64,000 bases of DNA from Pseudobowmanella zhangzhouensis (GCF_042662685.1 NZ_JBHSYO010000007.1:62001-126000); one strand, 5' to 3'. Shown: positions 17,481 to 26,911, numbered from the stretch's first letter. Numbers and translations are program-made. Notes: a model not told the origin generated them from the sequence alone.

Positions 17481-18815
17481 ATGTCTGAACAAATCACCGA
17501 TCTGATTGAAGAAGTGGTGCACGCGCAGGATACCGACGACAACGTGCTCGCTTCGGTGCTGGCCTCGCAGGATGCCGCCGATATCGCGTTGTTGCTCGAA
17601 TCATTGCCGGTTGATGAACGTCAGCACACCTGGGAACAAATACCCCAAAGTCGCCGCCTGGAAGTCTTGGTCGAGATGCGCGTGGATGCGCGGGAAACCC
17701 TGATCGCGGATATGAGCCGTGAGCAGTGGCTGACGTTACTGGCGGATATCGATGCGGAAGACCTGTTAGAGCTGTCTTACAACCTGCCGAGCCGGATTAT
17801 CGATTTGGCTTTGTCGTTGATGGACGAGAAGCAAAGTGAGTACTTTGCCGATGCCGCCCAGTTCGATGATGATGAAACCGGGCGCTGGATTAATCATGAC
17901 ATGCTGGTGTTGCCGCAAAATGCCAAAGTCCGTGATGCAATGCGTCTGCTGCGCCGCGAGATTGCCCCCCATACCGATACATTGTTTTTGGTCAACCGCG
18001 CCGGTCAGTTTGCCGAAGCGGTGCGGATTACCGAGGTACTGCGTACTCCTGACCACACGCCCTTGGTAGATATTTCCGAAGATGCGTTCAGTGTGCTGCA
18101 GGCCAAAGAAGATTGCGTCGATGCCGCCATGTTGCTGCAAAAGTCGGGTTTTTCCGCCCTGCCGGTTGTCGACGAACAGCAAAAGTTGTTGGGGCGTTTG
18201 GATATCACTGCTGCCAGTGAACTGGTTAATGAATATTACGAAGGTCAGTTAATGGCCTCGGCCGGTATGGATGAAGAAGAGGACTTATTCTCTCCTGTGG
18301 CGAAAAGTGCCCGAAAAAGGGCGATTTGGTTGGGTATTAACCTGCTAACCGCGTTTTTGGCTTCTGCTTTTATCGGTTTGTTCGAAGCCACCCTGCAGCA
18401 GGTGGTGGCGCTGGCAGTATTGATGCCAGTAGTGGCCAGTATGGGCGGCATTGCCGGCAGCCAAACCCTGACGCTGATTATTCGTGGTCTCGCGCTAGGT
18501 CAGGTTAGCAAAGCCAATTTACAGGCACTAACCCGCAAAGAGGTGGGGGTTGGCGCGGTAAATGGGGTGATTTGGGCCGTTGTGATAGGTGCGGTGGCAA
18601 GCTTCTGGTTTGGTGATCCGCGCTTAGGGTTAGTGATTGGTCTGGCAATTCTGGCCAATATTATCTGCGCGGCGTTATCTGGCGTGTTGATCCCGGTGTT
18701 GTTAGAAAAATTTGATATCGACCCGGCATTATCCGGCTCCGTCATTCTGACCACAGTGACCGACATTGTCGGCTTTGTGGCGTTCTTAGGCTTGGGTACC
18801 ATGCTGCTGCTTTGA
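17481..18815 (+). CDS. mgtE: Magnesium transporter MgtE
   Basis: MgtE is a homodimeric Mg2+ channel gated by cytosolic Mg2+. The 444-residue protein has the acidic N-domain (about 20-130), paired CBS domains (about 135-260, with the second around FSALPVVDEQQKLLGRLDI) and about five membrane helices (from 285), including the pore region PVVASMGGIAGSQTLTLIIRGLALG. The C-terminal SGSVILTTVTDIVGFVAFLGLG is also typical. Length matches the family. A clear terminator lies about 20 nt after the stop. Confidence 0.94.
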   Translation: MSEQITDLIEEVVHAQDTDDNVLASVLASQDAADIALLLESLPVDERQHTWEQIPQSRRLEVLVEMRVDARETLIADMSREQWLTLLADIDAEDLLELSYNLPSRIIDLALSLMDEKQSEYFADAAQFDDDETGRWINHDMLVLPQNAKVRDAMRLLRREIAPHTDTLFLVNRAGQFAEAVRITEVLRTPDHTPLVDISEDAFSVLQAKEDCVDAAMLLQKSGFSALPVVDEQQKLLGRLDITAASELVNEYYEGQLMASAGMDEEEDLFSPVAKSARKRAIWLGINLLTAFLASAFIGLFEATLQQVVALAVLMPVVASMGGIAGSQTLTLIIRGLALGQVSKANLQALTRKEVGVGAVNGVIWAVVIGAVASFWFGDPRLGLVIGLAILANIICAALSGVLIPVLLEKFDIDPALSGSVILTTVTDIVGFVAFLGLGTMLLL

Positions 18816-18836
18816 GCCCGATGCTGACCGGAGATG

Positions 18837-18861
18837 AAAAGCCGCTGCCGCGGCTTTTTTT
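18837..18861 (+). terminator. Rho-independent terminator after mgtE
   Basis: The stem AAAAGCCGC / GCGGCTTTT with a four-base loop runs into a T tract. It lies between mgtE and hemC and separates the two transcripts. Confidence 0.9.
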
Positions 18862-18939
18862 GTTTCAGCACAAACCGCCACAAGCGAAATATCTGGTACT
18901 ATCAAGGCATTAAATGCATTTGTTGTGAGTTAACCGACT

Positions 18940-19866
18940 ATGAATCAACGGGTCATCCGTATCGCTACCCGCCAAAGTGCTCTGGCCTTGTGGCAGGCCG
19001 AATTTGTGAAAGCTGCTCTGGAGCAGGCCCACCCAGGGTTACAGGTTGAGTTATTGCCTATGACCACCAAAGGTGATCGGATTCTGGATGCGCCGTTGGC
19101 CAAAGTGGGTGGTAAGGGCCTGTTTATCAAAGAGCTGGAAATCGCCATGCAGGAAGGTCGGGCGGATATAGCGGTTCACAGTATGAAAGACGTACCCGTC
19201 GAAATGCCAGAGGGGTTCGATATTCATTGCATTTGTGAGCGCGAGGATCCGCGCGACGCGTTTGTTTCAAATAACTATGCGGATCTGAATGATCTGCCAC
19301 AAGGTGCGATTGTGGGGACGTCAAGCCTGCGTCGTCAGGTACAGATCCGTCAGGTTCGTCCGGACGTGCAGATTCGTGATCTGCGCGGTAACGTCAATAC
19401 CCGCCTGGCTAAGCTGGATGCGGGTGACTACGACGCGATTATTCTGGCTGCCGCAGGGCTGATTCGTTTAGATATGGCGCAGCGTATCCGCACCTATTTG
19501 CCGGTCGAACAATCCTTACCTGCTGTGGGACAAGGTGCAGTGGGCATTGAATGTCGCAGTGACGATCAGGATTTGCTGGCATTACTCGCGCCATTGCATC
19601 ATCAGCCAACCGCGTCCCGTGTTGTGGCTGAGCGCGCGTTAAATGGTGCGCTGCAAGGGGGCTGTCAGGTGCCGATTGGCAGTCATGCCATGCTGGATGG
19701 TGATATCCTGACTGTGCGTGGTCTGGTCGGTGGGGTGAGTTCAGGCAAACTGGTGCAATGTGAAATAAGCGGCAATGTTGCCGACGCTTCAACATTGGGT
19801 CTGCAAGCTGCGCAACAATTGTTTGCACAAGGCGCCAAAGCCCTGCTGGATGAGGCCTACGCCTGA
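18940..19866 (+). CDS. hemC: Porphobilinogen deaminase (hydroxymethylbilane synthase)
   Basis: HemC joins four porphobilinogen molecules into hydroxymethylbilane in haem and sirohaem synthesis. The 308-residue enzyme has the N-terminal RIATRQSALALWQAEFV, the substrate loop GGKGLFIKELE, VHSMKDVP, the Arg-rich GTSSLRRQVQIR and the cofactor Cys in ALQGGCQVPIG, to which the dipyrromethane is attached. It heads the operon hemC-hemDX-hemY, and its stop overlaps the start of hemDX by one base (TGATG). Confidence 0.96.
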   Translation: MNQRVIRIATRQSALALWQAEFVKAALEQAHPGLQVELLPMTTKGDRILDAPLAKVGGKGLFIKELEIAMQEGRADIAVHSMKDVPVEMPEGFDIHCICEREDPRDAFVSNNYADLNDLPQGAIVGTSSLRRQVQIRQVRPDVQIRDLRGNVNTRLAKLDAGDYDAIILAAAGLIRLDMAQRIRTYLPVEQSLPAVGQGAVGIECRSDDQDLLALLAPLHHQPTASRVVAERALNGALQGGCQVPIGSHAMLDGDILTVRGLVGGVSSGKLVQCEISGNVADASTLGLQAAQQLFAQGAKALLDEAYA

Positions 19867-21716
19867 TGACGCATTTTCTGTTGTTACGCCCCCAGCCGAA
19901 ACTCACCGCCAGCGTTGCCGCGTTGCAGCAGGCTGGGTTAGCGGTAACCGGGTTGGCGGTACAGCAGGTAGAAAACGATGTCAGCGAGGCTGCTCGTTTA
20001 CAGGCCGAACTGGCAAAAAATCCACCAGATGGGTGGGTAGTGACCAGCACCTATGCGGCACAGAATCTGATTACAGCATTGGCTGAGCAATTACCCCGCG
20101 ACGGGCGTTTTTACGCCGTAGGGGAGGCATCTGCCACAGTCTTGCGGGATGCGGGCCTGTCCGTCACTGTGCCAAAACGTCATGACAGCGAGGGTCTGTT
20201 AGAGCTGGCTGAACTGATTGATGTAAAGGATAAACGCCTTTGGCTGATTAAAGGCCATGGTGGCCGTGATTTACTGGCTGCCACCTTAACCGAACGGGGC
20301 GCCCAGCCAGAGAGTTTTAACCTGTATAAACGGGTAGATTTGGACATCAGTGCTGATATTAAAGCATTAATAGCAACACCGCCGGACGCCATTATTGCGA
20401 CCAGCAATGAACAATTAGCGCTATTTTGTGAAGCGCTGTCAGAGGATTGGCTACAGGCACGACACTGGTGTGTGGCTGGTCAACGACAGGCTGACTATTT
20501 ACACTCGAAAGGAATAACTCAAATCGCATTGTGCGACGGCGCCTCGGATCAGGCGCTTATCGCGGGTGCGCTTAAGATTGCGGAGCAGCAGGCCATGGCC
20601 GAACAACAAGCAAAAGATGCAGAACAACAAAACGCATTGACCGAACTGGAGCAAAATCTCAGTTTTGCCGACCGTGAGCAGCCTGCTGCGCCGGTAAAAT
20701 CGGCCAAGTGGCCCGGAGTGCTGGCACTGCTTAATTTGTTGTTACTGGCGGGCGTAATTGCTGCGGCCGTCTGGTTTTATCTGAACTGGCAGCAATGGCA
20801 GGCGCAGCAGAATGAGACTCAGCAACAGGCTCTGTGGGCACAAGTAGAACAGCAACGTCAGGAGTTACAGACCCTGACCGCAGGCATCGAGCGTCAGGTT
20901 GCACAGCAGGCCGAAGCCGCCGAACAACGTATGCAGCAGATGATGGCGCTGAATGACAGTACTCAGCGTAAGTTGCTGGAAATGAGCGGTCGTCAGCCCA
21001 GTGATTGGATCCTTGCCGAAGCCGATTATCTGGTGCGTATGGCCGGCCGCAAATTGTGGCTGGAGCATGATCTTGCCAGTGCCCGGCAAATGCTGAAGGA
21101 TGCAGATTTACGCTTGGCAGAACTCAACGACCCCAGCCTGATCCCGCTGCGCTCGTTGCTGGCCGATGACTTACAAACACTGGCGATGATTCAGGATGCG
21201 CCGATCATGGAAATGGCGTTACAAGCCGGTGCATTGGCGCGTCAGGTGGATGGGCTGGAGCTGGCCATGGTGGAATTGCCGGAAGCTATGGATGAACCAG
21301 AGGCAATCAAACCCAGTGGGGATGTGGCCGACTGGCAACAGAATCTCAAAGCCTTCTGGACTCGCACCGTGGACATCTTTTTCAAAGTGCGGCATCGCAG
21401 CGAAATGGTCAAACCGCTGATGTCTGCCCAGCAACAGTGGTTGGTCAAACAACAACTTCGTTTACATTTGTTAGAAGCGCAGTTCGCCGCGCTTCGTGAA
21501 CAGCCTGAGTTATACGCACAGGCACTGAGTCAGGCGATGGCCCTGCTGCGTGAAAACTTCGACGGTCAGTTGGCACTTACCCAGCAATTCGCCGCCGCTC
21601 TGGAGCAATTGCAGGGCACCGACATTAGTCGTTTCTACCCTGAAAAGTTATCCGTGGCGGAACCCCTGCAACGTCTGCTCGCACAACGGGTAAATGGCGA
21701 GGTGGCGAATGATTAA
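19866..21716 (+). CDS. hemDX: Uroporphyrinogen-III synthase fused to HemX-like membrane protein
   Basis: One uninterrupted 616-residue frame joins two normally separate genes. Residues 1 to about 240 are HemD, which cyclises hydroxymethylbilane to uroporphyrinogen III: LLLRPQPK at the start, a WVVTSTYAAQNL strand, FYAVGEASATVLRDAG and IIATSNEQLALF. A Gln/Ala/Glu-rich linker (about 242-270) follows. Then comes HemX: one membrane helix (about 282-306), a periplasmic coiled coil rich in Gln, and the conserved SDWILAEADYLVRMAGRKLWLEHD core. The fusion would tether the synthase to the membrane. An internal Met in the linker (near 20595) could also give free HemX. It overlaps hemY by 8 nt. Confidence 0.93.
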   Translation: MTHFLLLRPQPKLTASVAALQQAGLAVTGLAVQQVENDVSEAARLQAELAKNPPDGWVVTSTYAAQNLITALAEQLPRDGRFYAVGEASATVLRDAGLSVTVPKRHDSEGLLELAELIDVKDKRLWLIKGHGGRDLLAATLTERGAQPESFNLYKRVDLDISADIKALIATPPDAIIATSNEQLALFCEALSEDWLQARHWCVAGQRQADYLHSKGITQIALCDGASDQALIAGALKIAEQQAMAEQQAKDAEQQNALTELEQNLSFADREQPAAPVKSAKWPGVLALLNLLLLAGVIAAAVWFYLNWQQWQAQQNETQQQALWAQVEQQRQELQTLTAGIERQVAQQAEAAEQRMQQMMALNDSTQRKLLEMSGRQPSDWILAEADYLVRMAGRKLWLEHDLASARQMLKDADLRLAELNDPSLIPLRSLLADDLQTLAMIQDAPIMEMALQAGALARQVDGLELAMVELPEAMDEPEAIKPSGDVADWQQNLKAFWTRTVDIFFKVRHRSEMVKPLMSAQQQWLVKQQLRLHLLEAQFAALREQPELYAQALSQAMALLRENFDGQLALTQQFAAALEQLQGTDISRFYPEKLSVAEPLQRLLAQRVNGEVAND

Positions 21717-22872
21717 ATTATTCCTGCTGCTCGGCCTGCTGGTCGTTGGCATCATTGCCGGGCCGTTTATCTACGATAAGCTCGGCTATGTGCTGATTTC
21801 ATTAGGTAACTGGACGGTCGAGACAACCATGCCTGGCCTGGCCGTAGCGTTATTACTGTTATGGCTGCTGTGGGAAGGCACCAAGTGGCTGTTATCCAAG
21901 GCGTTTCGACTTAGTAAGGGCTCGTTCGATCTCTTCGGTAGCTGGCAGAGTCGTCGCCAGCAAGTCGCCTTTACCAAAGGCCTGGTGGCGCTGGATGAAC
22001 AGAATTTCCAGGAGGCACAGAAACAACTGGAGAAAGCCGCCAAAGCGGATGCGTTCTCTGGCGTGGATTTGCTGGCTGCCGCCCAGGCGGCGCTGCGCCT
22101 GAATCAAACCGATAAAGCCCGCGAGTTATGGCAGAAAGCGGCGCGCCAACCGGCCACCGAGTTGGCGGCGACATTGAATTTGGTCAGATTAGCGCTCAAA
22201 CAGGAAAATCATGCCGAGGCATTGCGTTTACTGGAAGGGCTGCATGATAAACACAAAGATCATCCATCCGTGGTCGCACACTGGGCAGAGGCGCTGGCAG
22301 GCCTTAATCGTTGGCATGAACTGAAAGACAAGCTCAAAGGATGGAAAAAGCATTTGGGCATGGAGCGTTATGACCACTGGATGCGCGCCGCGGCGTTGGG
22401 AACATTCGCTGAGATAGCCAGTAAAGAAGGTGCCAACGAATTGAAAGCCCGCTGGCAGACGCTGCCGCGTTCGGCGCGCAAAGATCCGGCTCAGCAAGCC
22501 GCGTATGTGCGTCAGTTGATCAGTCAGGACATGCACAACGATGCCGTGGAAGCACTGGTGAGTTTTCTGGATGCGCCAGAGCCGGGATTGCTGGCATTAT
22601 TCAAAGATATTCGCGCAAAGCAGCCGACCGCCGCCCTGAAGAAACTGGAAAACTGGCTAAAACAGGATGACGCTAACATCGCGGTTTTGTCTGCATTAGG
22701 CCATTTGGCCTACAATGCCGGTGAGTACCGCCTGGCAGAACGGGTGATCACCCGTCGCTTAAACCTGCAGCAGGATAAAACCGATATGTTGCTGCTGGCG
22801 CAGATTAAAGAAGCGACTCAACAACCAATGCAGGCGCTGGAGATTTATAAACAGACCCTCAGTGGTGAGTAA
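21709..22872 (+). CDS. hemY: HemY-type membrane protein of the haem operon
   Basis: The 387-residue protein resembles proteobacterial HemY: two N-terminal membrane helices (about 1-20 and 40-60, with GNWTVETTMPGLAVALLLLW between), then a cytoplasmic TPR-like helical domain with repeated Ala/Leu/Trp helices (KARELWQKAARQP, HLAYNAGEYRLAERVITRRL). It is not the protoporphyrinogen oxidase of the same name in Gram-positives; it is thought to support late haem-pathway assembly. The ATG at 21709 overlaps the hemDX stop, so translation is coupled. It ends the operon. Confidence 0.92.
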   Translation: MIKLFLLLGLLVVGIIAGPFIYDKLGYVLISLGNWTVETTMPGLAVALLLLWLLWEGTKWLLSKAFRLSKGSFDLFGSWQSRRQQVAFTKGLVALDEQNFQEAQKQLEKAAKADAFSGVDLLAAAQAALRLNQTDKARELWQKAARQPATELAATLNLVRLALKQENHAEALRLLEGLHDKHKDHPSVVAHWAEALAGLNRWHELKDKLKGWKKHLGMERYDHWMRAAALGTFAEIASKEGANELKARWQTLPRSARKDPAQQAAYVRQLISQDMHNDAVEALVSFLDAPEPGLLALFKDIRAKQPTAALKKLENWLKQDDANIAVLSALGHLAYNAGEYRLAERVITRRLNLQQDKTDMLLLAQIKEATQQPMQALEIYKQTLSGE

Positions 22873-22878
22873 ATGCAG

Positions 22879-22907
22879 CGGGTGTAAACGCCGATTCTTT
22901 ACACCCG
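22879..22907 (+). other. 10-bp inverted repeat between hemY and proA
   Basis: CGGGTGTAAA and TTTACACCCG are perfectly complementary around a nine-base loop, 6 nt after the hemY stop. No T run follows, so it may be a weak or factor-assisted terminator, or an mRNA-stabilising hairpin for the hem operon. Confidence 0.4.
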
Positions 22908-23009
22908 GTTATATCTAAGTCCATCAGGCATTTGATTTTTGTCTGAAAATCATTAGGTTAAATAGGCTTCGCAACTTCGCACGTAACGGGCCGGGCCCAA
23001 GGGAGAATT

Positions 23010-24260
23010 ATGACTTTTTCCATCCGCGAGATGGCAAAACACGCAAGACACGCTTCACGTCAGGTGGCAAACCTGAGCACTCATCAAAAAAACGCGATTC
23101 TGAATCGCATCGCCGACTTACTCGAACAGCGTAGCGGCGCGTTGCAAAGCGCAAACCTACAGGATCTTAATGCAGCACGTGATAACGGGCTGTCTGACGC
23201 CATGATTGACCGTCTAAAACTGGATCAGCAGGGCATTACTAATCTGGCCAATGCCGTGCGGGCAATTGCCTCGCAGCAGGATCCGGTGGGCCGAATCAGC
23301 CATATCACCCGCCAGTCCAGTGGCATTGAAGTGGGCAAAATGCGCATTCCATTAGGTGTGATTGCGATGATTTACGAATCGCGACCGAATGTCACCATCG
23401 ATGCCGCCGCCTTATGCTTTAAAGCCGGCAACGCCGTGATTCTGCGCGGCGGTAAAGAGGCCTTACATTCCAATCTGGCGCTGGCCGATTGTATTCGCAC
23501 TGCATTGACCGAACATGGTGTGAATCAACATGCGGTGGTGGTCATTCCGGATCCGGACCGCGCCATTATGCAGGAATTGATGACGCTCAGTGAGGACGTG
23601 GATTTGATCATTCCACGCGGCGGTGAAGGTCTGATCCGTTACGTTACGCAAAATAGTCGCATCCCGGTCATTCAGCATTTTAAAGGTGTATGTCATCTGC
23701 TGGTGGACGCCCATGCTGACCTCAGCAAAGCCCTGGCCTTACTGGAAAACGGCAAGACTCAGCGAACCGGAGTGTGTAACGCGCTGGAAACGCTGCTGGT
23801 CGATAAGGCGGTAGCCGAACAGTTTCTGCCCATGGCTGCCAAGTTATTTGCGGCAAAAGGCGTACGGGTTCACGCCTGTGAGCAGAGCCTGGGTTACTTT
23901 GCACAGGCAGAGCCGGCAACCGATGCGGATTGGGATGCGGAATATCTGGCGCTGGAAATCGCGGTCAGGGTTGTGGATGACTATGAGGCCGGTGTCGTGC
24001 ATATCGAGCAATACAGTTCCGGGCATACCGAAGTGATTGCCAGTCAGGATTATTCCCGCACCCAGGATTTTATTCGCCGGATTAACTCGGCGGTGGTGAT
24101 GGCCAATGCTTCATCACGCTTTTCCGATGGGGGCGAGCTGGGACTGGGCGCGGAAATCGGTATTTCAACCAGCAAGCTGCATGCCTATGGCCCGATGGGT
24201 GTAGAATCGCTTACAACCGAGAAGTTTATTGTGTTGGGTGATGGTCACGTGCGTGGCTGA
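23010..24260 (+). CDS. proA: Gamma-glutamyl phosphate reductase
   Basis: ProA reduces gamma-glutamyl phosphate to glutamate semialdehyde with NADPH, the second step of proline synthesis. The 416-residue enzyme has the aldehyde-dehydrogenase-like fold with GVIAMIYESRPNVTIDAAAL, the glycine-rich AVILRGGKEA, IPRGGEGL and the catalytic Cys in GKTQRTGVCNALETLL. The C-terminus GLGAEIGISTSKLHAYGPMG is standard. It usually follows proB, but no proB is adjacent here. A terminator follows. Confidence 0.95.
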   Translation: MTFSIREMAKHARHASRQVANLSTHQKNAILNRIADLLEQRSGALQSANLQDLNAARDNGLSDAMIDRLKLDQQGITNLANAVRAIASQQDPVGRISHITRQSSGIEVGKMRIPLGVIAMIYESRPNVTIDAAALCFKAGNAVILRGGKEALHSNLALADCIRTALTEHGVNQHAVVVIPDPDRAIMQELMTLSEDVDLIIPRGGEGLIRYVTQNSRIPVIQHFKGVCHLLVDAHADLSKALALLENGKTQRTGVCNALETLLVDKAVAEQFLPMAAKLFAAKGVRVHACEQSLGYFAQAEPATDADWDAEYLALEIAVRVVDDYEAGVVHIEQYSSGHTEVIASQDYSRTQDFIRRINSAVVMANASSRFSDGGELGLGAEIGISTSKLHAYGPMGVESLTTEKFIVLGDGHVRG

Positions 24261-24280
24261 TATCACACTATCCTGAACAC

Positions 24281-24307
24281 AAAGCCCACCATTCGGTGGG
24301 TTTTTTA
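24281..24307 (+). terminator. Rho-independent terminator after proA
   Basis: CCCACC / GGTGGG with a short loop, followed by six T residues, lies 20 nt after the proA stop and just before the EamA transporter start. Confidence 0.88.
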
Positions 24308-24318
24308 TTGGAAAATCT

Positions 24319-25227
24319 ATGCAAGTCGCAGTGTTGTTCGCTATCTGTACCTTAATTTGGGGCTCGACCTGGCTGGTAATCCGCCTGCAATTAGGTGTGG
24401 TTGATCCTATGGTCTCGGTGTTGTATCGCTTCGTGATCGCGGCTTTTTTGCTGCTGGTATGGATCACTCTATCGCGCCGCTCATTGCGCATACCCAGACA
24501 ACTGCACCTTCCGGTCGCCGCCGGTGGGCTGGCGCTGTACTGGTTGGACTACACCCTGCTGTATTACGGCGAAGAGCACCTGATCAGTGCCGTGGTGGCG
24601 CTGATGAGTTGTTTAATGATTTATATGAATGTGCTGCTGCGTCGCTGGTTTTTTAACAAGCCGGTGCGGCGTGATGTGTTGCTTGGTGCCAGCCTCGGGG
24701 TGATTGGTCTGGTACTGGTTTTCAGGCCTGAATTTGCACGTCTGTCGACCGATAGCCTGCTCATTGGCGGGATTTTACTGGTTATTGGTTCCAACTTTTT
24801 TGCCTCAGTGGGCAACGTGCTGAATGAATATGTACTGGAGCATGGCGTACCTGTTGTGCAGTTGAACTTCTGGGGCATGAGTTACGCCGTGATTGCGATG
24901 TTATTGGCCATCTGGATAGGTGGTATCCCGTTGACCTTGCCGGCGGATTCAGATTTTTGGCTGGCGACGGTTTATTTAAGTGTGTTTGGCACCGTACTGG
25001 CGTTTGGTGCCTATATGAAATTGATGCAAAAAATCGGTTCTGATCGCTCAGTATTTGTGGTTCTGCTGTTTCCACTGGTGGCACTAGTGTTATCCAGTTG
25101 GTTTGAGAACTTCCAGTGGCAATGGCAAACCCTGCTGGGGATTGGCGTTATTCTGCTGGGCAATGCCACTGCACTGGGCAAACTTCGTTTGATGCGGCAT
25201 TTGCGCCCAGCGCGGCAATCAGCCTGA
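24319..25227 (+). CDS. EamA-family (drug/metabolite) membrane transporter
   Basis: The 302-residue protein has about ten hydrophobic helices in two EamA repeats, beginning FAICTLIWGSTWLVIRLQLG (the conserved WGS/T motif of repeat 1), with LGASLGVIGLVLVF closing repeat 1 and LSVFGTVLAFGAYMKLMQKIG in repeat 2. Such permeases export amino acids or small metabolites, but the substrate cannot be predicted. The ATG at 24319 lies directly after the proA terminator. Its 3' end overlaps the convergent AraC-type regulator by 9 nt. Confidence 0.9.
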   Translation: MQVAVLFAICTLIWGSTWLVIRLQLGVVDPMVSVLYRFVIAAFLLLVWITLSRRSLRIPRQLHLPVAAGGLALYWLDYTLLYYGEEHLISAVVALMSCLMIYMNVLLRRWFFNKPVRRDVLLGASLGVIGLVLVFRPEFARLSTDSLLIGGILLVIGSNFFASVGNVLNEYVLEHGVPVVQLNFWGMSYAVIAMLLAIWIGGIPLTLPADSDFWLATVYLSVFGTVLAFGAYMKLMQKIGSDRSVFVVLLFPLVALVLSSWFENFQWQWQTLLGIGVILLGNATALGKLRLMRHLRPARQSA

Positions 25228-26202
25228 GCGGGAGACCATGCGCCGATAGCTGGCTGGCGGCATACCGGCTTCGCGGTTGAAAACCGCCCGAAACGCACTG
25301 AGATCCTGATAGCCGACCTGTTGGGCAATTTGCTCGATACTCAGTGTACTGGTCTCCAGTAATTGACGTGCCTGTTCCATACGGCGGTTTTGCAGATATT
25401 TCAATGGCGAGATGCCACGTAACTGATTGTATTTGCGCAATAAGGTGCGGGTGCTGGTTTGTAATGCGGCGGCCATCTGATTCAGGTCATAGGGACTGGC
25501 CAGATTGGCATCCAGTAACGCCTCGACCTGTTCGGCGAAATGGCCGCGCCGAATGCGGGTCAGGGACAGGTTCATAAACGCTGCCTGACTGGTACGCGGT
25601 GCGTCAGCGAGTAACAGTTGTCGGCAAAGACGACTGATGTCTTGTGAGTAAATGCGGCTAATCAGCGTAATGATCAAATCGACCCAACTGAGCATTGCGC
25701 CGCTGGTTGCAATATTGCCATCGGTGATTAACATGGCCTGATTGTCGACAAAACAGGTTGGCGAATGCTGACGCAATTGATCGGCAAAATACCAGGCTGT
25801 GGTGGCGTGTTTCTTATCCAGCACTCCCGCTTCCGCTAACAGGAAACTACCGACACAGCAACTGGCCAGCAGGCGTCCCGATGCGGCAAAGTGCTTTAAC
25901 AGATGGACTTCATCATGCAGCGCATTAATGATTTTGGGCAGTTCGGCGCGGCGCCGTAAAAAGAATCCGGGCACTAACAACACATCAATATCATCTGTCT
26001 GTGTGCTGCAGCCAATTTGCCATTCCCCATTGACGCTTTGTACTGAGTCCTGCAAACCAATCAGCTTGATATCCAGCGGCGGCAATTTTTCCAGCTCTGC
26101 CACTCGATTAGCCACCTGCAGACTGTCGCGCAATCCAAAAAGTTGCGAGGGTAAGCAATGGGGATACACCAACAGGCCAATGGTAAATGCCGGTTTGTTC
26201 AT
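25219..26202 (-). CDS. GlxA-type transcriptional regulator: DJ-1/PfpI domain plus AraC helix-turn-helix
   Basis: The 327-residue protein has an N-terminal DJ-1/PfpI-like (class I glutamine amidotransferase) domain, with LVYPHCLPSQLFGLRD, VLLVPGFFL and the elbow ASCCVGSFLLAEAG. A C-terminal AraC/XylS DNA-binding domain follows (about 225-327) with two helix-turn-helix motifs, the second ending in QQVGYQDLSAFRAVFNREAG and PASYRR. The amidotransferase-like domain usually senses a ligand. It starts 3 nt after the cyclase stop, so it probably controls that gene or the pathway it serves. Target and ligand are unknown. Confidence 0.9.
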   Translation of the reverse strand: MNKPAFTIGLLVYPHCLPSQLFGLRDSLQVANRVAELEKLPPLDIKLIGLQDSVQSVNGEWQIGCSTQTDDIDVLLVPGFFLRRRAELPKIINALHDEVHLLKHFAASGRLLASCCVGSFLLAEAGVLDKKHATTAWYFADQLRQHSPTCFVDNQAMLITDGNIATSGAMLSWVDLIITLISRIYSQDISRLCRQLLLADAPRTSQAAFMNLSLTRIRRGHFAEQVEALLDANLASPYDLNQMAAALQTSTRTLLRKYNQLRGISPLKYLQNRRMEQARQLLETSTLSIEQIAQQVGYQDLSAFRAVFNREAGMPPASYRRMVSRSG

Positions 26203-26205
26203 TGG

Positions 26206-26871
26206 CTAACCTTTTGCCGTCAGTGACGCATAGGCGCGCACAGGAAAGGTACCCATGCCCGCAACTTTGGGTGGCACGGCACTAAACAAAAAGTCCTGCT
26301 GCGGCAGGCTGGCGAGATTGGTCAGGTGTTCGACAATTAAAATCCGGTGTGACAACAGGTGCTGATGTACCGGACGAGTGACGCCGCGGGTATCGTCAAT
26401 ATTGTGCGAGTCGATGCCCACCAGCATCACACCGGCTTGTTGAAGATACCCGGCAGCGGCTTCGGTGAGAAACGGATGGTTTTCAAAATAGACCGGCGTG
26501 TTCCAGTGTTGTGACCAGCCGGTGTGGATCAACACCGCCCTGCCTCGCAGCGCCTTGCCGGCAAAAAGTTCGGGGCCGATGGCCTGCACGCCATGGGCAT
26601 CGATGCAAATGCCGGGTAATTCGGCAAAGTGTGACAGTTCCAGCTGCGCTAAGTCTTCACCGTGCTCACAAAAATGAAACGGTACATCCACGTAGGTGCC
26701 GGTATTCGACACCATATTAATCCGGCCGATTTGCACGCTGTGCTGACCGCCATAGTTCGCCTTGCTTTGTTCACGGCTGAGAAAATCACAAATCACCGGA
26801 GCAGGGAGGCCTTTATAAGTAATTAAACCATCGAATATTTCGTGGCTGAGATCGATAAGCCGGGTATGCAT
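26206..26871 (-). CDS. Cyclase/kynurenine-formamidase-like protein with altered metal motif
   Basis: The 221-residue protein has the cyclase fold (PF04199-like): N-terminal IDLSHEIFDGL, a central NTGTYVDVPFHF, LIHTGWSQHW and VGIDSHNIDD. In metal-dependent members the motif is HxGTHxDxPxH; here the first His is Asn and the second is Tyr, while Asp and the last His remain. It may bind metal differently or have another activity. It is upstream of and in line with a GlxA-type regulator (3 nt gap), suggesting a small catabolic operon. No kynurenine pathway genes are near. Confidence 0.8.
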   Translation of the reverse strand: MHTRLIDLSHEIFDGLITYKGLPAPVICDFLSREQSKANYGGQHSVQIGRINMVSNTGTYVDVPFHFCEHGEDLAQLELSHFAELPGICIDAHGVQAIGPELFAGKALRGRAVLIHTGWSQHWNTPVYFENHPFLTEAAAGYLQQAGVMLVGIDSHNIDDTRGVTRPVHQHLLSHRILIVEHLTNLASLPQQDFLFSAVPPKVAGMGTFPVRAYASLTAKG

Positions 26872-26911
26872 AGGCCCTCCTTTTTGTTCACCATATAATC
26901 AATCGGGGCAT

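Noticed and set aside
19439..20050. 203-residue minus-strand frame across hemC/hemDX
   Set aside because: Opposite to two clear coding genes and without any family feature.
19866..21716. hemD-hemX junction as an assembly error
   Set aside because: The frame is continuous through a Gln-rich linker with coherent flanking domains and correct overlaps at both ends, so a true fusion is more likely.
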